The notes: generated by a model not told the origin, from the letters alone. 64,000 bases of DNA from Anaerotruncus sp. MC2020 (GCA_000701945.1 KL370840.1:620001-684000), one strand, 5' to 3'; counted from the stretch's first letter, positions 1 to 9,001 are shown. Made by a program: numbers and translations.

Positions 1-2001
1 GGCTGCGGAGTCAGCTCGCTGGCAGCTGCGGCGCTCGTCTCGAAGGGCTATTCCTCGCCCGAGAGCGTCGTCAGCAGCATGAATACGGACTCGCTGTCCG
101 ACCCCTTCCTCATCAAGGATATGCAGGAGGCGGCGGACACGATTAATTCTGCGATAGACGAGGGTCTGCGCATCTGTGTCTACGGCGACTACGACTGCGA
201 CGGCGTCATGGCGACCGCTATACTCTACTCCTACCTCGCGGAGGCAGGAGCCGACGTCACTCACTATATCCCCGAGCGCTCCGAGGGATACGGTCTGAAC
301 AAAAACGCGATAGACAAGCTCGCCGATGACGGCGTGAACCTCATAATCACCGTGGATAACGGTATTTCCGCCATTTCGGAGGCTGAGTACATATACGCAT
401 CGGGCATGAAGCTCGTCGTGACCGACCACCACCAGCAGGGCGACGCTCTCCCGCGCGCGGAGGCTGTCGTCGACCCGCACAGACACGACTGCTTCTCGCC
501 TTTCAAGTACGCGTGCGGAGCCGTTATCGCGCTAAAGCTCGTGGCTGCGCTCGACGGCGGCGACTACACAATGGCGCTCGAGCAGTTCGGCGACCTCGCG
601 GCTATAGCTACGGTCGCGGACATCGTCAGCCTCACTGGCGAGAACCGCTACATCGTTACCTACGGCATGGAGCTTATCGACAACTCCGACCGCCCCGCGC
701 TCATCGCGCTGAAGGAGGTCAGCGGGCTGACCGACAAGCACTGCGACGCCCATTCTATCGGCTTCGGGCTCGCTCCGAGGATAAACGCGGCAGGACGCTT
801 CGGCTCGCCGACAACTGCGCTGGAGCTCTTCCTCTGCGAGGACGAGGAGCGCGCGGCTGAGCTCGCGGGAGAGCTTGACAGGCTCAATACCGAGCGCAAG
901 CAGGCGGAAAACGACATCGTCGCTGACATATACTCAATGATAGAGCAGAAGCCCTCGCTCGTGCGCGGACGCACCATTTTCATCTGCGGCAAGGGCTGGC
1001 ACCACGGCGTCATAGGCATTGTTGCCTCACGCATTATGGAGCAGTTCGGCAAGCCAACGTTCATCGCCTCCGAGGAGGACGGCGAGATTCGCGGTTCGGC
1101 GCGCTCGTTCGGCGAGTTTTCCATATTCGGAGCCCTCACTGCCGCCGCCGATGTACTCGAAAAATTCGGAGGTCACCCAGGAGCGGGCGGCTTCACAATA
1201 AAAAACGGACAGGCTGAGGTGTTCCGCAGACTGATAGAGCAGTACGCGGCGGACAACTTCTCCGTGATGCCGCCCGCGGAGCTCCACGCTGACGCTCCCG
1301 TCACTCCGCAGGAGCTTACAGTCCAGAACATCGAGGGGCTGTCAGTGCTCGAGCCGTTCGGCATGGGCAACGAAAAACCGCTGTTCTACATGGAGAACGT
1401 CACTGTGACGGCGATAGTGCCGCTCTCGGGAGGCATACACTCCAAGCTGAAGATAAAGTTCGGCTACACCACAGCCGACGCGCTCATTTTCAGGAAGAGC
1501 CCGCAGGAGCTCACCGTGAGCGAGGGCGACGTCTGCGATATGATAGTTACGCTCGGGACGAACGAATACAAGGGAAGCGTCTCGGTAAGCATATACGTGA
1601 GCGATATCCGCGTACACGGCTTCGAGCAGAGCCGCTACTTCAACGCGCTCGGCTCGTTTGAGGCTTTCACGCGCGGAGAGGCTCTCCCCGACAACCACTA
1701 CCCGTGGATGTACCCGTCACGCGAGATATTCACCAAGATATACAAGGCTATCCCCGAGGTCGGTATCCCTATGGACACGCTGTATCTGCGGCTCGCCGAC
1801 CCGAAGCTCAACTACTGCTGCTTCTGCGTTGCGGCGGAGGCTCTGCGGGAGCTCGGGCTCGTGCGGATATCTCCCGCAGGCTCGGTGATAAGCAGGATAA
1901 AGGTAAGTCAGAAGGCGCAGCTTGAATCGGCTCCGATACTCGTCAGGCTGAGGAAAATACTTGACGGACTCAAAAGCAAAGTCAGAGGAGGAGAAAAATG
2001 A
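1..2001 (+). CDS. recJ: Single-stranded-DNA-specific exonuclease RecJ (5' partial)
   Basis: The reading frame is open from base 1, so the true start lies upstream of the window. The first visible ATG at 79 is internal, because the residues before it (GCGVSSLAAAAL) match the usual RecJ lead-in to the DHH domain. RecJ degrades single-stranded DNA 5' to 3' in recombination and mismatch repair. Visible DHH-phosphoesterase motifs are YGDYDCDG, TVDNGIS and TDHHQ (metal ligands), and the DHHA1 motif GGHPGAGGF follows. An OB-like region and a C-terminal extension of about 150 residues complete it. The stop overlaps the next start (ATGA at 1998-2001), so it is translationally coupled to relA/spoT. Identification is secure. 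Confidence 0.95.
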   Translation, partial: GCGVSSLAAAALVSKGYSSPESVVSSMNTDSLSDPFLIKDMQEAADTINSAIDEGLRICVYGDYDCDGVMATAILYSYLAEAGADVTHYIPERSEGYGLNKNAIDKLADDGVNLIITVDNGISAISEAEYIYASGMKLVVTDHHQQGDALPRAEAVVDPHRHDCFSPFKYACGAVIALKLVAALDGGDYTMALEQFGDLAAIATVADIVSLTGENRYIVTYGMELIDNSDRPALIALKEVSGLTDKHCDAHSIGFGLAPRINAAGRFGSPTTALELFLCEDEERAAELAGELDRLNTERKQAENDIVADIYSMIEQKPSLVRGRTIFICGKGWHHGVIGIVASRIMEQFGKPTFIASEEDGEIRGSARSFGEFSIFGALTAAADVLEKFGGHPGAGGFTIKNGQAEVFRRLIEQYAADNFSVMPPAELHADAPVTPQELTVQNIEGLSVLEPFGMGNEKPLFYMENVTVTAIVPLSGGIHSKLKIKFGYTTADALIFRKSPQELTVSEGDVCDMIVTLGTNEYKGSVSVSIYVSDIRVHGFEQSRYFNALGSFEAFTRGEALPDNHYPWMYPSREIFTKIYKAIPEVGIPMDTLYLRLADPKLNYCCFCVAAEALRELGLVRISPAGSVISRIKVSQKAQLESAPILVRLRKILDGLKSKVRGGEK

Positions 2002-4295
2002 TAGGCGACATCAAGAACAACGAACAGCATAAGGACTTGGCAGTCCCTATCCCGTCTACTGCCGACCCCGATTCGGCAAGGGAGGTCATCGACTCTATCC
2101 CCGACTATGACGAGAATTTCACCATTGAGAAAATAATCCAGAAGATACTCAAGGACGACAAGCAGTACGACATGAGCAAGATTATCTCCGCTTATGAATT
2201 CGCGGCGAAGGCTCATGAGGGACAGAAGCGCTCGTCGGGTCAGGACTACATCATACACCCGCTCGCAGTCGCGTATATACTGCTCGAGCTCGGCATGGAC
2301 ACCGATACCATTTGCGCGGCTCTGCTCCACGACGTTGTAGAGGACACTCCCGCAACGCTCGACGACCTCAAAAAGCGCTTCGGTCAGGACGTTGCGATGC
2401 TCGTTGACGGCGTCACAAAGCTGAGCAAGATCCCCACGAACACCAAGGAGGAACAGCAGGCGGAGAATATCCGAAAGATACTCCTCGCGATGTCGCAGGA
2501 TATCCGCGTAATGATAATCAAGCTCGCAGACCGCCTCCACAACATGAGGACGCTGAAATACCGTCCCATAGAGAAGCAGAGGGCTACCGCGCTCGAGACC
2601 ATGAACATCTACGCTCCGATAGCGCACCGCCTCGGCATACGTGCGATACAAGAGGAGCTCGAGGACTTGTCCTTCCGTTTCCTCGACCCCTTCGCCTACT
2701 CCGAGATAGACCATATCCTCGAGACCAAAAAGGAGGAGCGCGAGGAGTTCATCGTCACTATTCAGGAGCGTATCGCCCGCCGCTTCAAGCAGGAGGACTT
2801 CGCCGAGCCGCCCATGATTGAGGGACGCGTCAAGAGCATCTACAGCATCTACAAGAAGATATTCCTCAACCACAAGGACATCGACGAGATATACGACAAG
2901 TACGCGGTAAGAATCATCGTCACCACTATCGCCGAGTGCTACAACGTGCTCGGACTCATACACGATATGTTCAGACCGCTCCCCAACCGCTTCAAGGACT
3001 ACATCTCCACGCCTAAGGCGAATATGTACCAGTCACTGCACACGACCGTACTCGGTAAGGAGGGTATTCCCTTCGAGGTGCAGATACGCACGTGGGATAT
3101 GCACGAGACCGCGGAATACGGTATCGCCGCCCACTGGAAGTACAAGGAGGGCATACGCGGCAAGGACAAGATGGAGAGCCGTCTCGCGTGGGTGCGTCAG
3201 GTCATAGAGGCACAGCAGACCTCCGACGACGTCGAGGAGATAGTCCGCATAATCAAGACCGACCTTGCTCCCGAGGACATCGTAGTCATGACCCCCAAGG
3301 GTATGTCTATCGACCTGCCCATGGGCTCGACCGTCATCGACTTCGCCTACCGCATACACACGGAGATAGGTCACAAGACAATAGGCGCGAAGGTCGACGG
3401 CAAGATTGTGCCGCTCGACTACGAGCTGCAAACGGGTCAGATATGCGAGATAATCACGACAAAGGACCCCGACAAGGGTCCCAACCGTGAATGGCTCAAA
3501 AAGGTACAGACTAATGACGCTCGCGCGAAGATACGCTCGTGGTTCAAGAAGGAGCGCCGCGACGAGAACATCGTCGAGGGCAAGGCGGAGCTCGAACGCA
3601 CGTTCAAGCGCTACCACATCAACGTCCCCGAAGATAAGCTCGGTGAGTTTTTGCAGGACGACTTCCGCCGCCACAACTGCGAGACACTCGAGGACTTCTT
3701 CGCCTCTATCGGCTACGGAGGCGTAACACTTGAGAAGATGATACCTCGTCTCAAGGACAGGTACAACAAGCTCTACGGCGACCAGCCCGAGCCCGAGAAT
3801 ACCAAGCTCGTCAAGCTCAAGCCCAACGGCGGCAGGAGCAGCATCGTCCTCGACCAGATAACCGATATGGCGGTCAAGTTCGCACAGTGCTGCAACCCCC
3901 TCCCCGGAGACGAGATAGTCGGCTTCGTTACGCGCGGCTACGGACTGTCCGTACACACGACGAGGTGCAGCAACTACCTCGCTGCAAAACAGCGCAACGA
4001 CCCCGAGGAAATGGAGCGTTGGTTCGACATCGTGTGGTCGGAGAACAGCAATACCCAGCTCCAGACCAGCTTTGAGGTCGTGGCGACCGACAGAGTCGGA
4101 CTCGTGTACGATATCTCCGCCGTCCTCATGGAGGCGAGAGTGCCGATAGTTCATTCGGCTTCACGAGTGCTCAAAAACGGCAACGCGCTGTTCGAGTGTA
4201 CGATTGTGATATCCAGCACCGAACAGCTCCGCAACCTCTTCGACAAGATAAGGAAGATAAACGGCGTCATCTCGGTTGACCGTTCCTCTATCTGA
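1998..4295 (+). CDS. relA: Bifunctional (p)ppGpp synthetase/hydrolase, RelA/SpoT family
   Basis: Makes and degrades the stringent-response alarmone (p)ppGpp. Domains in order: HD hydrolase (H111-D112 in LLHDVVEDT), nucleotidyltransferase synthetase (roughly 250-370, with GRVKSIYSIYKK and YQSLHTTV), TGS (about 405-465, VVMTPKG) and a C-terminal ACT domain (about 690-765). Length 765 is close to that of Rel proteins in Firmicutes. The intact HD motif predicts a working hydrolase, as expected for the single long Rel of this phylum. The start overlaps the recJ stop by four bases. The recJ-rel-MBL-hemZ order is a familiar clostridial neighbourhood. Confidence 0.95.
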   Translation: MIGDIKNNEQHKDLAVPIPSTADPDSAREVIDSIPDYDENFTIEKIIQKILKDDKQYDMSKIISAYEFAAKAHEGQKRSSGQDYIIHPLAVAYILLELGMDTDTICAALLHDVVEDTPATLDDLKKRFGQDVAMLVDGVTKLSKIPTNTKEEQQAENIRKILLAMSQDIRVMIIKLADRLHNMRTLKYRPIEKQRATALETMNIYAPIAHRLGIRAIQEELEDLSFRFLDPFAYSEIDHILETKKEEREEFIVTIQERIARRFKQEDFAEPPMIEGRVKSIYSIYKKIFLNHKDIDEIYDKYAVRIIVTTIAECYNVLGLIHDMFRPLPNRFKDYISTPKANMYQSLHTTVLGKEGIPFEVQIRTWDMHETAEYGIAAHWKYKEGIRGKDKMESRLAWVRQVIEAQQTSDDVEEIVRIIKTDLAPEDIVVMTPKGMSIDLPMGSTVIDFAYRIHTEIGHKTIGAKVDGKIVPLDYELQTGQICEIITTKDPDKGPNREWLKKVQTNDARAKIRSWFKKERRDENIVEGKAELERTFKRYHINVPEDKLGEFLQDDFRRHNCETLEDFFASIGYGGVTLEKMIPRLKDRYNKLYGDQPEPENTKLVKLKPNGGRSSIVLDQITDMAVKFAQCCNPLPGDEIVGFVTRGYGLSVHTTRCSNYLAAKQRNDPEEMERWFDIVWSENSNTQLQTSFEVVATDRVGLVYDISAVLMEARVPIVHSASRVLKNGNALFECTIVISSTEQLRNLFDKIRKINGVISVDRSSI

Positions 4296-4310
4296 CGGGA
4301 GGGCACCGAT

Positions 4311-4589
4311 ATGACAGAAAACGCCGAGCACTATATCACCTACTTCGGAGGCACTATCCTCGCGCAGCACAAGGGCGTGTATCTCGTCAGATATACGAAA
4401 TACAACGGCGATATACGCTATGCCGTTGTGAAGTATCACCAGTACAGAATGAGCGAGCGGAGCCCCTTTGACCCTATCCCGCTGTTTGACGTCACCATAA
4501 CTGAGGAGCACGCCGAATTTTTCAAGACTCACCTGCCTGCAATGGTTCGGTTCTGCGAGGACGAATTTGAAAAAGCACTTATCAAATGA
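4311..4589 (+). CDS. Hypothetical 92-residue protein
   Basis: I do not recognise this protein. It sits 15 bases after relA/spoT, is preceded by a GGGAGGG-like ribosome binding site, and is followed closely by the hydrolase gene, so it should be co-transcribed. It is soluble, rich in Tyr, His and Phe, with no signal peptide or membrane segment; its middle (GDIRYAVVKYHQY) looks like beta strands followed by a C-terminal acidic helix. In many Clostridia the gene between rel and the MBL hydrolase is dtd (D-aminoacyl-tRNA deacylase), but this protein lacks Dtd motifs and is too short. Coding status rests on position, ribosome binding site and codon use. Confidence 0.65.
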   Translation: MTENAEHYITYFGGTILAQHKGVYLVRYTKYNGDIRYAVVKYHQYRMSERSPFDPIPLFDVTITEEHAEFFKTHLPAMVRFCEDEFEKALIK

Positions 4590-4624
4590 AGCTGCACACT
4601 GAGATAACTATAAAGGAGCAAGCA

Positions 4625-5242
4625 ATGAGAATAAAGACCTTTCAGCTCGGTGAGCTCAACTCCAACTGCTACCTCGTGGAGACTGCTCCCGCGCGCTGTA
4701 TAGCGATAGACATCGGCGGAAGCCCGCGCATACTGCTCGAATATATGTGTATGCAGAAGCTCCGCCTGACGAAGATACTGCTCACGCACGGTCACTTCGA
4801 CCACATGGGCGGTGCGGAGGAGGTGCGCGCGGCTACGGGCGCGGAGATATACGTCCACGAGAGCGACGCGCATATGCTGACGAGCTCGTCGGCGTCGCTG
4901 CACTCGTCCATCTCGATAATGCCGTTCAAGGCTGTCACGGACTACACCGCCATTCGCGGCGACTGCTTCATCAACGACGGCGACTGCTCCTTCCGCGTAC
5001 TGCATACCCCCGGTCACACGCACGGCAGCGTCTGCTACATCACGGGAGACGTGATGTTCTCAGGCGATACGCTGTTCTGCTGCTCCGTCGGACGCACTGA
5101 CTTCCCCGGCGGCGATGCTCACTATATGCAGAACTCGATGAAGCTGCTGAAGGAGCTCGAGGGCGACTACAAGGTCTACCCGGGACACGGCGAGACGACT
5201 ACGCTTGAATACGAGAGAAACAACAATCCTTTTATGAGATGA
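4625..5242 (+). CDS. Metallo-beta-lactamase-fold hydrolase (glyoxalase II-like)
   Basis: A 205-residue MBL-fold metal hydrolase of the glyoxalase II/YcbL type. The zinc motif is LTHGHFDHMGG, followed by the later ligands in HTPGHTHGS, SGDTLF and PGHGE. It is likely a dinuclear Zn/Fe thioester hydrolase; the substrate is unknown. The frame is open from 4586, but AAAGGAG lies 8 bases before the ATG at 4625 and the extra N-terminal residues (MKLHTEITIKEQA) do not resemble the family, so 4625 is preferred. It lies inside the recJ-to-rlmD operon, only 4 bases before hemZ. Confidence 0.88.
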   Translation: MRIKTFQLGELNSNCYLVETAPARCIAIDIGGSPRILLEYMCMQKLRLTKILLTHGHFDHMGGAEEVRAATGAEIYVHESDAHMLTSSSASLHSSISIMPFKAVTDYTAIRGDCFINDGDCSFRVLHTPGHTHGSVCYITGDVMFSGDTLFCCSVGRTDFPGGDAHYMQNSMKLLKELEGDYKVYPGHGETTTLEYERNNNPFMR

Positions 5243-5246
5243 TATT

Positions 5247-6719
5247 ATGAATAACGATTCAAAAATGCCGATCGTTCTGATCGGCAATTCTTTTAAATAC
5301 GAGATAGAGGCGACCTTAAAGCTCTTTTTCAACACCGCACGCTTCACATTCTGCACGGACAGGAGCGAGATAGTCGGCGACAGGTACGTCGTCGCGGAGG
5401 TGCGCGATAACAGCGTATTCACGGTGGAGGTATGCCTCGGAGACAAACCCGTTGTCACGGACGGCAAAGCCGCTCCCGACAAGCTCGAGCACGAGATATG
5501 CCGCGCCATTTTCCACACGCTTTGCAGGCTGACGGGCATACGTCCGCCGTGGGGCATCATGACGGGTATCCGCCCCGTAAAAAAAGTCACGGAGCTCATC
5601 GAAAAGGGCATGGACAGGGAGCAGATACGCGCGGAGCTGACCGAGCGCTTTGAACTCCTGCCCGACAAGTTCGAGCTCGCCTATATGACGGCTGAAAATC
5701 AGCTACCCATACTCGAAAAGATAGACCGCTCCGCCGCGAGCCTGTACGTCTCTATCCCCTTCTGCCCGACGAGATGCAGCTACTGCTCGTTCGTCTCGCA
5801 CAGCATGGACTCCGCCCGCAAGCTCATGCCCGAGTACATAGCGGCGCTCTGCCGTGAGCTCGAAATTGTGGGCGATATCGTCCGCGAGACGGGTACTAAA
5901 ATCGACACGATATACTTCGGCGGCGGCACTCCCACGTCTATCTCAGCGGACGAGCTCCGCGCCGTAATGGAGGCTGTCGAGCGCAGCTTTGACCTCGGCA
6001 GTATTCGCGAGTACAGCGTCGAAGCGGGACGTCCCGACACCATAACCGAGGAGAAGCTCCGCGTGATAAAGGAGCTCGGAGCATCGCGCATCTCCGTCAA
6101 TCCGCAGACACTCAACGACGATGTGCTCCGCGTGATAGGACGTCAGCACAGCGGCGAGGACGCTATCCGCGCATTCGAGCTCGCACGCTCACTCGGCTTC
6201 GACAACATCAACACCGACCTCATCGCGGGTCTGCCGACCGAGAGCGCGGAAAGCTTCCGCAATACGCTCGACCGTATATGCGAGCTGTCTCCCGAGAGCA
6301 TAACTGTCCACACGCTCACGCTGAAACGCTCGGCGGCACTGTTCGAGAAAAGCTCCGCAAACATCGAAAATCCCGCCGCGGAAATGGTTGACTACAGCAT
6401 AGAAAAGCTCATCTCCTGCGGTTATCTGCCGTACTATATGTACAGGCAGAAGAACACGATAGACAACCTCGAGAACGTCGGCTACGCGAAAAAAGGCTTC
6501 GAGAGCTGGTACAACATCTTCATCATGGACGAGACGCAGACCATTCTCGGAGCGGGCTGCGCGGCGTCGACGAAGCTCGTCTACCCCGACGGCAAGATAA
6601 GCCGCATACACAATTACAAGTTCCCGTATGAATACATCAACCGCTTCGACGAGCTCATGACAAAGAAAACGGAGGTAACGGAATGCCTGAAAAAAATAAA
6701 GTCTATACCGCAGAAATAA
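5247..6719 (+). CDS. hemZ: Coproporphyrinogen dehydrogenase-like radical SAM protein HemZ
   Basis: A 490-residue oxygen-independent coproporphyrinogen oxidase relative. The radical SAM cluster motif CPTRCSYCSF is near residue 172, followed by YFGGGTPT and the HemN-like region INTDLIAGLPTE. A long N-terminal extension ahead of the radical SAM core is typical of HemZ rather than HemN/HemW. Members of this group may act in haem biosynthesis or another radical reaction; no other haem gene is in the window, so the reaction is unproven. The 3' end overlaps the start of rlmD by 37 bases, suggesting translational coupling. Confidence 0.88.
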   Translation: MNNDSKMPIVLIGNSFKYEIEATLKLFFNTARFTFCTDRSEIVGDRYVVAEVRDNSVFTVEVCLGDKPVVTDGKAAPDKLEHEICRAIFHTLCRLTGIRPPWGIMTGIRPVKKVTELIEKGMDREQIRAELTERFELLPDKFELAYMTAENQLPILEKIDRSAASLYVSIPFCPTRCSYCSFVSHSMDSARKLMPEYIAALCRELEIVGDIVRETGTKIDTIYFGGGTPTSISADELRAVMEAVERSFDLGSIREYSVEAGRPDTITEEKLRVIKELGASRISVNPQTLNDDVLRVIGRQHSGEDAIRAFELARSLGFDNINTDLIAGLPTESAESFRNTLDRICELSPESITVHTLTLKRSAALFEKSSANIENPAAEMVDYSIEKLISCGYLPYYMYRQKNTIDNLENVGYAKKGFESWYNIFIMDETQTILGAGCAASTKLVYPDGKISRIHNYKFPYEYINRFDELMTKKTEVTECLKKIKSIPQK

Positions 6720-8041
6720 CGGGGCTGACCTCCGAGGGCAGCGGAGTCTGCCGCATCGAGGAAATGGCTGTATTTGTGCCCGAAACGGCTGTCGGAGACG
6801 TCGCGGAGGTGAAGATAGTCAAGGTGCTGAGCAGCTACGCCTTCGGCATAGTGGAGCGCCTCGTCACGCTCTCCCCCGACCGCTTTGAGCGTCCCTGCGG
6901 CGCGTACAAGAAGTGCGGCGGATGCGTCTACAGGCACATCAGCTATGAGGCGGAATGCCGCGCAAAGGCGGCTGTCGTCCGCGACGCATTCGAGCGCATA
7001 GGCGGGCTGTCACCGCAGTTTGACGACTTCCTCGCCGCTGAGGAAACCGACCGCTATCGCAACAAGGCGCAGTATCCCCTCGCCTCCGTGGACGGCAAGG
7101 CTGTCTGCGGCTTCTATGCTCCGCGCAGTCACAGGGTCGTACCTATCGAGGACTGCCCCCTCCAGCCGAGTATATTCTCGGACATATCCGCGGCGGTGCT
7201 CAGCTTCATCAACTCCCGAAAAATAGCCGTCTACGACGAGAAAACAGGCACTGGCATAATGCGCCACATCTACCTCCGCAGAGGCGCGCACTCGGGCGAG
7301 ATTATGGTCTGTCTCGTCGCACGCAAGGACGTGTCACGCCAGCTCGCGCCGCTCAGTCGGGAGCTTGCCGAAAGCTTCCCTGACATCAAAAGCGTGGTGC
7401 TGAATATCAACCCCACGCGCACAAACGTCATACTCGGCGAGCGCTGCGTGACTCTCCTCGGCAGCGACACTATCACCGATGTGATGTGCGGCAACGAGGT
7501 CGAAATATCGCCGCTTTCGTTCTATCAGGTCAACACCGCGCAGGCGGAGCGTCTCTACGCTAAGGCACTCGAATACGCCGCTCCGACGGGCAGCGAGACC
7601 GTCGCCGACCTCTACTGCGGCGCGGGCACGATAGGGCTGTCCATGGCGCACAGGGCGGGACGTATCGTCGGCGTGGAGATAGTCCCCGAAGCTGTAGAAA
7701 ACGCCAAGCGCAACGCCTCCCGCAACGGTATCGCAAACGCGGAGTTCCACTGCGGAGACGCGGGCGAGGTGTTCGGCGAGCTCCGTGCGAGGGGCTGTGC
7801 TCCCGATATCATAGTGGTCGACCCGCCGCGCAAGGGCTGCTCCGAGGAGACGCTCGTACACATCGCGGATGCTGCTCCCGAGAAGGTCGTGATGATATCG
7901 TGCAACCCGTCCACCGCCGCCCGCGACGCGAAGTTCCTATGCTCCCACGGCTACACGGCGGAGCGCGTCTGCGGTGCTGACCTCTTCCCAGCAACAAGGC
8001 ACGTTGAGTGCGTAGTTCTGCTGTCACGAGAAAAATCCTGA
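6683..8041 (+). CDS. rlmD: 23S rRNA (uracil-C5)-methyltransferase, RlmD/RumA family
   Basis: A 452-residue RNA m5U methyltransferase. It has an N-terminal TRAM domain (about 1-60), a [4Fe-4S] Cys set (C at PCGAYKKCGGC plus EDCPLQ), the SAM-binding motif ADLYCGAGTIGL, the VVDPPRKGC motif and the catalytic Cys in ISCNPST. The target is probably U1939 or U747 of 23S rRNA; Firmicutes enzymes of this group (RlmCD type) may do both, so the exact position is not settled. It is the last gene of the recJ operon and overlaps hemZ. The start at 6683 has the GGAGG-like site (acggaggtaacgga) ahead of it. Confidence 0.92.
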   Translation: MPEKNKVYTAEITGLTSEGSGVCRIEEMAVFVPETAVGDVAEVKIVKVLSSYAFGIVERLVTLSPDRFERPCGAYKKCGGCVYRHISYEAECRAKAAVVRDAFERIGGLSPQFDDFLAAEETDRYRNKAQYPLASVDGKAVCGFYAPRSHRVVPIEDCPLQPSIFSDISAAVLSFINSRKIAVYDEKTGTGIMRHIYLRRGAHSGEIMVCLVARKDVSRQLAPLSRELAESFPDIKSVVLNINPTRTNVILGERCVTLLGSDTITDVMCGNEVEISPLSFYQVNTAQAERLYAKALEYAAPTGSETVADLYCGAGTIGLSMAHRAGRIVGVEIVPEAVENAKRNASRNGIANAEFHCGDAGEVFGELRARGCAPDIIVVDPPRKGCSEETLVHIADAAPEKVVMISCNPSTAARDAKFLCSHGYTAERVCGADLFPATRHVECVVLLSREKS

Positions 8042-8087
8042 AATGACGTATTTACGCGGTTTATCGGCATCGCCCTTTTCCGATAAC

Positions 8088-8229
8088 AGCAGTTTCACCC
8101 ACTCAAAATCTGTATGCGGAAACAGGTAAAAGGGCAAAATGGCATACACGGCACATCTGACAACCAATCTGCACACTTTGATTTTTGACAACCAAATCAC
8201 GCACTCGATTTAGGGTGCGTGAAACTGCT
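8088..8229. mobile_element. Candidate MITE-like element with 23-bp imperfect terminal inverted repeats
   Basis: The left end 8088-8110 and the right end 8207-8229 are inverted copies matching at 20 of 23 positions (shared core AGCAGTTTCAC). A 9-base direct repeat TTTTCCGAT flanks the unit at 8076-8084 and 8230-8238, as a target-site duplication would; the left copy is 3 bases away from the inverted repeat. The 142-base interior has no coding capacity. The right end also folds locally (CACGCAC at 8198-8204 with GTGCGTG at 8215-8221), so part of it could serve as terminator of the rlmD operon. Confidence 0.5.
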
Positions 8230-8418
8230 TTTTCCGATTTTTCAGTGTGGGGATTGAATGTCATAGTGAAAAACAGCGTAAAATCGCTAAAGATAGACTA
8301 ATCAAAAATTGTGATTCGGGTGATTGTAAAATAGGGTTGAGTGTGGGGAAAGGTAATCGCACTGCAAATGTGTGAAATACACAAAAAAACTTTTATTTGT
8401 CAATACTTTAAGGCGGTC

Positions 8419-8447
8419 TTGACAAATTCTTCTTTATGTGATATAAT
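8419..8447 (+). promoter_or_regulatory. Sigma-A promoter for the glycine-rich membrane protein
   Basis: A perfect TTGACA (8419-8424), 17-base spacer and TATAAT (8442-8447) with an extended TG. The predicted transcript starts near 8454, about 87 bases before the chosen start codon. Confidence 0.85.
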
Positions 8448-8540
8448 ATTTATACAGGGATGAAAACCTACTCAGATTGCTGTTTTATAAACTATTTATT
8501 TAAGCAGTGCTTTTTGTTTTTTATAATAGGAGGAGTTGTA

Positions 8541-8951
8541 ATGAAAGTCAACAATGAAAAAGAATTAGGGAAGGCTTTACACGAAGAAAAAGACTCAATT
8601 GAAATCGAGGGCGATTTAGCAAAAAAAGTTATACGAATTAAAGCAACCGGCAAAGTAGCTTGGGGCGTCTTAATAGGAGGTTTGGCAGTTGCAATTCCAT
8701 TAGTAATAGTAACTGTTGGATCCGCTGGAACTGCAACTCCGACAACAGCTCCAGCAATTATGGGAGTAATGGGACCGTCCATAGCTACATTGGGAGTAGG
8801 CACCACATATTCTGCTGTTAGTATTGCTGCAGGTGCTGCTATTGCTGCAGGTGGAGTATCCGCCGTTCCAGCTGCAATTACAGCACTGAGCAAACTACGA
8901 AAGTATAAATTAATTAAGAATAATAGCGGAATCAAACTAACACTAAAATAG
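8541..8951 (+). CDS. Unknown glycine/alanine-rich membrane protein (136 aa)
   Basis: I do not recognise a named family. The N-terminal 40 residues are charged and soluble-looking (KELGKALHEEKDSIEIEGDL), followed by two long hydrophobic, Gly/Ala-rich segments (about 43-65 and 75-113) of glycine-zipper character, then a basic tail (KLRKYKLIKNNSG). The frame is open from 8460, but AGGAGG sits 7 bases before the ATG at 8541, so that start is preferred. It is a single gene with a near-perfect promoter and its own terminator. Its base composition is clearly more AT-rich than its neighbours, suggesting acquisition. The zipper-like architecture is also seen in small pore-forming or toxin-like proteins, but nothing here proves such a role. 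Confidence 0.75.
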   Translation: MKVNNEKELGKALHEEKDSIEIEGDLAKKVIRIKATGKVAWGVLIGGLAVAIPLVIVTVGSAGTATPTTAPAIMGVMGPSIATLGVGTTYSAVSIAAGAAIAAGGVSAVPAAITALSKLRKYKLIKNNSGIKLTLK

Positions 8952-8963
8952 ATTAATATAACA

Positions 8964-8995
8964 CCCCGCACCACTGAAACACCAGTGATGCGGGG
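8964..8995. terminator. Bidirectional hairpin between convergent genes
   Basis: Stem CCCCGCA-CACTG pairs with CAGTG-TGCGGGG around a 6-base loop. It lies between the stop of the membrane protein gene and the stop of bioY, and can serve both strands. T tracts are weak on both sides. Confidence 0.7.
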
Positions 8996-9001
8996 ATTGC
9001 T

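Larger units (their letters stand above)
8042..8540. other. AT-rich 499-base intergenic stretch with MITE-like element and promoter
   Basis: No convincing gene. It is visibly AT-richer than the flanking operons. It contains a candidate short inverted-repeat element (8088-8229), an imperfect tandem pair beginning TGACAACCAA at 8158 and TGACAACCAAA at 8187, a copy pair of AGTGTGGGGA near 8243 and 8339, and a consensus promoter for the next gene at 8419-8447. The minus strand has a short ATG-less open stretch here that I do not call. Confidence 0.6.

Noticed and set aside
8036..8205. Minus-strand open stretch with protein-like sequence (FPHTDFEWVKLLLSEKG) after rlmD
   Set aside because: About 55 codons with no ATG and no ribosome binding site; it spans the left end of the inverted-repeat element. 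Could be a decayed remnant but I cannot support a gene or pseudogene.
8198..8232. Stand-alone terminator for the rlmD operon
   Set aside because: The hairpin CACGCAC/GTGCGTG is inside the right end of the inverted-repeat element and the T tract is weak, so I mention it there rather than call it separately.
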